Of a DNA stretch of 64,000 bases, positions 62,249 through 64,000 are shown one piece after another. Numbering within the stretch: the stretch's first letter is position 1; every line of letters starts with the position of its first letter. The notes below the pieces were generated by a model. It had not been told where the DNA came from, ran no database searches, and saw only the letters and a list, made by a program, of their open reading frames with translations. Source of the DNA: Eublepharis macularius. Its lineage: Eukaryota; Chordata; Lepidosauria; Squamata; Eublepharidae. The translations under genes and the position numbers were made by a program. The stretch lies in the NCBI RefSeq assembly GCF_028583425.1, contig NC_072799.1, forward strand, positions 85,856,217 to 85,920,216, written 5' to 3'.

Positions 62249-62950
62249 CTTACCTTATTAATTAATTCTGTTGGTAGGAAGGGAGAATGAGAGCAATGTG
62301 CATGAGTGCATCTCCCCACTCTCCTCCATGTATCTACCCAAGAAGTGGCATTCTTTGCCTTCTTGCCAATCAGTTTGTTGCAAGGGGATCCTCCCTTATC
62401 AACTTTGGAAACATTTGGAAGGGAGAATTAAATCAAAGGCTGCAATTTGAAAAAAACTCTTCCCTGGGGGTAAGCACTACTGAATAACATAGGATTTACA
62501 TCTGAGTAGATCTGTTTAGGATAGTTTCTATAGTCTTTTAGGGCTCTTTATTTTTCTGAGACAAATGGCAAACCCCTTTCCAAAACAATCCTGCCTGCCC
62601 CCACAGCAAAAGGAAAACTTATGTCTGTTTAAGCAGGGTGGGGAGATTCACACAATAATTCTTCCTGCCTGCTTGCCCTTACGAGATGGAGAAGACTGTC
62701 AGCGAGAATGCCCCATTTGCAGTGGCACGCTGAGCATCAAAAGGAAGGATTTAGAGGGAGGTACTAAAAGGAATGACAAGAATGCCCATTGAAAACAATG
62801 GGAGAGGCATGAAGGCCCATCGGATATAAAGCAAGCTCGCAGACTCACTGCGGGCAACGTTGCCACCGAGGGCCAGGCTGCAGTGGAAGCAGGTGTGGCT
62901 GAGGAGGAAGAGGAGGAGCAGTAGGAGTCCTCTTCTGTAAGGAACAAGGG

Positions 62951-63525
62951 GCCATAGCGTTGAAATCGCAGGAGGTCATAGCCCCTCTCTATACTGCCTT
63001 GGTCAGGCTGCACCTGGAGTATTGTGTGCAGTTCTGGAGGCCTCACTTCAAAAAGGATGTGGACAAAATCGAGAGGGTGCAGAGGAGAGCGACGAGGATG
63101 ATCAGGGGTCTGGAGACTGAGCCCTACAAGGAAAGGCTGAGGGCCTTGGGAATGTTTAGTTTGGAGAAGAGGAGGTTGAGGGGGGACATGATTGCTCTCT
63201 TTAAATATTTGAAAGGCTGTCATTTGGAGGAGGGCAAAGAGCTGTTCCAGTTGGCAGCAGAGGGTAGGATGCGAAGCAATGGGCTAAAACTACATGCACA
63301 AAGGTACCGACTGGATATTAGGAAGAACTTTTTCATGGTCAGAGTAGTTCAAAAGTGGAATCAGCTGCCTAGGGAGGTGGTGAGCTCCCCCTCACTGGCA
63401 GTGTTCAAGAAGAGGCCTGATGAATACTTGTCAGAGATGCTTTAGGCTGATCCTGCACTGGGCAGGGGGTTGGACTAGATGGTCTGTATGGCCCCTTCCA
63501 ACTCTATGATTCTATGATTCTATGG
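62951..63525 (+). mobile_element. CR1 LINE 3' fragment, strongly truncated
   Basis: Starts at GCCATAGCGTTGAAATCGC and contains [19 protein letters not shown] and the C-terminal coding end YLSEML. It ends at TATGATTCTATGATTCTATG. Near-identical to the 61.2-61.7 kb copy. Confidence 0.92.
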
Positions 63526-63526
63526 T

Positions 63527-63930
63527 GCCATTCCAGCACAGCACCAGCAAGAGCAGGACGCTTTCCCACCTACCCACCACTTTCGGGCAGCCATGGGCCT
63601 GTCACAACTTTAAAGGGGTTGGCGGTTTGAGGCATTGGGCCAGATCTTCTAGGGGTGAGCAGGGCTCACCCTGTGGAATCGGGAGGCAGAGGCCGAACAG
63701 CAAGGCTGGGGCCTAGCACCAATTGCTCCCATGGGGCCAGCATTGGGCTGGGGTGTCATGCATCGATCAGCACTGGGCCTTTTGATGCCAGTGGATCCAC
63801 TGCCCAAATGCCTGGCCAATGCTCCAACCTGGCTGTAATGCAATAAAGTTGTAGCTATTCTAACCAAATGCTAGCGTCTGTGTGTTATTGCTGGAACCCA
63901 GCCAAACATAGCACATAGGTGGCAATGGGA
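63527..63930 (+). repeat. LTR-like dispersed repeat ending AATAAAGTTGTAGC
   Basis: Directly follows the CR1 3' end. It contains GCAATAAAGTTGTAGCTATT and then GTGTGTTATTGCTGG, parallel to 38960-39712. Confidence 0.35.
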
Positions 63931-64000
63931 GCCATGAATGCCAATTGACTTGCATTGGCTCCACTGAAATACATTGCAGCACAGAAAAGTTGCAATGAAA

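Larger units (their letters stand above)
59015..64000 (-). other. CRACD intron, 3' part
   Basis: Contains the 74-bp duplication, MITE copy 6, a degenerate L1 piece, two CR1 fragments, a short GGCC MITE and an LTR-like block. No upstream CRACD exon was recognised. The 88-codon - strand frame at 59722-59988 resembles no known family and overlaps the duplicated region's edge. Confidence 0.7.

Overview
The window looks like nuclear DNA from a reptile, most likely a squamate (lizard or gecko). This is inferred from four things: intron-rich vertebrate genes, a young full-length L1, a chromodomain Ty3/Gypsy element of the Sushi-ichi type, and abundant CR1 (with the ATTCTATG 3' end), L2, tRNA-derived SINEs and short inverted-repeat DNA transposons. 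The species cannot be fixed from the sequence.

Two protein-coding genes lie tail to tail. On the + strand, 752-13673, are the last eleven coding exons of AASDH (beta-alanine-activating enzyme): most of the adenylation domain, the carrier domain with GGDSL, and the C-terminal PQQ-type beta-propeller. On the - strand, 59014 down to 18836, are the last six coding exons of CRACD (KIAA1211), including its single 3-kb exon. The 5' exons of both genes lie outside the window. The same convergent AASDH/CRACD pair is found at human 4q12, so this is conserved synteny. The stop codons are 5.2 kb apart and the candidate poly(A) signals are only tens to hundreds of bases apart.

The rest is intron and 3' UTR filled with transposable elements. 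The most informative are: (1) a 6.8-kb chromovirus at 24761-31536 with 5-bp target duplications, LTRs differing by one substitution and one 2-bp indel, a textbook -1 frameshift signal between gag and pol (G GGA AAC, 6-nt spacer, 9-bp stem, 7-bp pseudoknot pairing), but a broken reverse transcriptase active site (YLDG) and several frameshifts; (2) a 6.1-kb L1 at 45553-51694 with an 18-bp target duplication, both ORFs open and an ATGA stop/start overlap; (3) six copies of one palindromic hAT-like MITE, all with 8-bp target duplications; (4) a second hAT-like MITE, two or three GGCC-ended elements with 3-bp duplications, a long-TIR foldback element and several degenerate families; (5) four CR1 3' ends, an L2 fragment with a large inverted repeat, and SINEs, one of which lies 31 bp from a CRACD splice donor. 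Both young full-length retrotransposons sit inside CRACD introns in the sense orientation.

Most of the longer open frames outside the exons are shadows of these elements. No RNA gene, CRISPR array or prokaryotic-type system is present.
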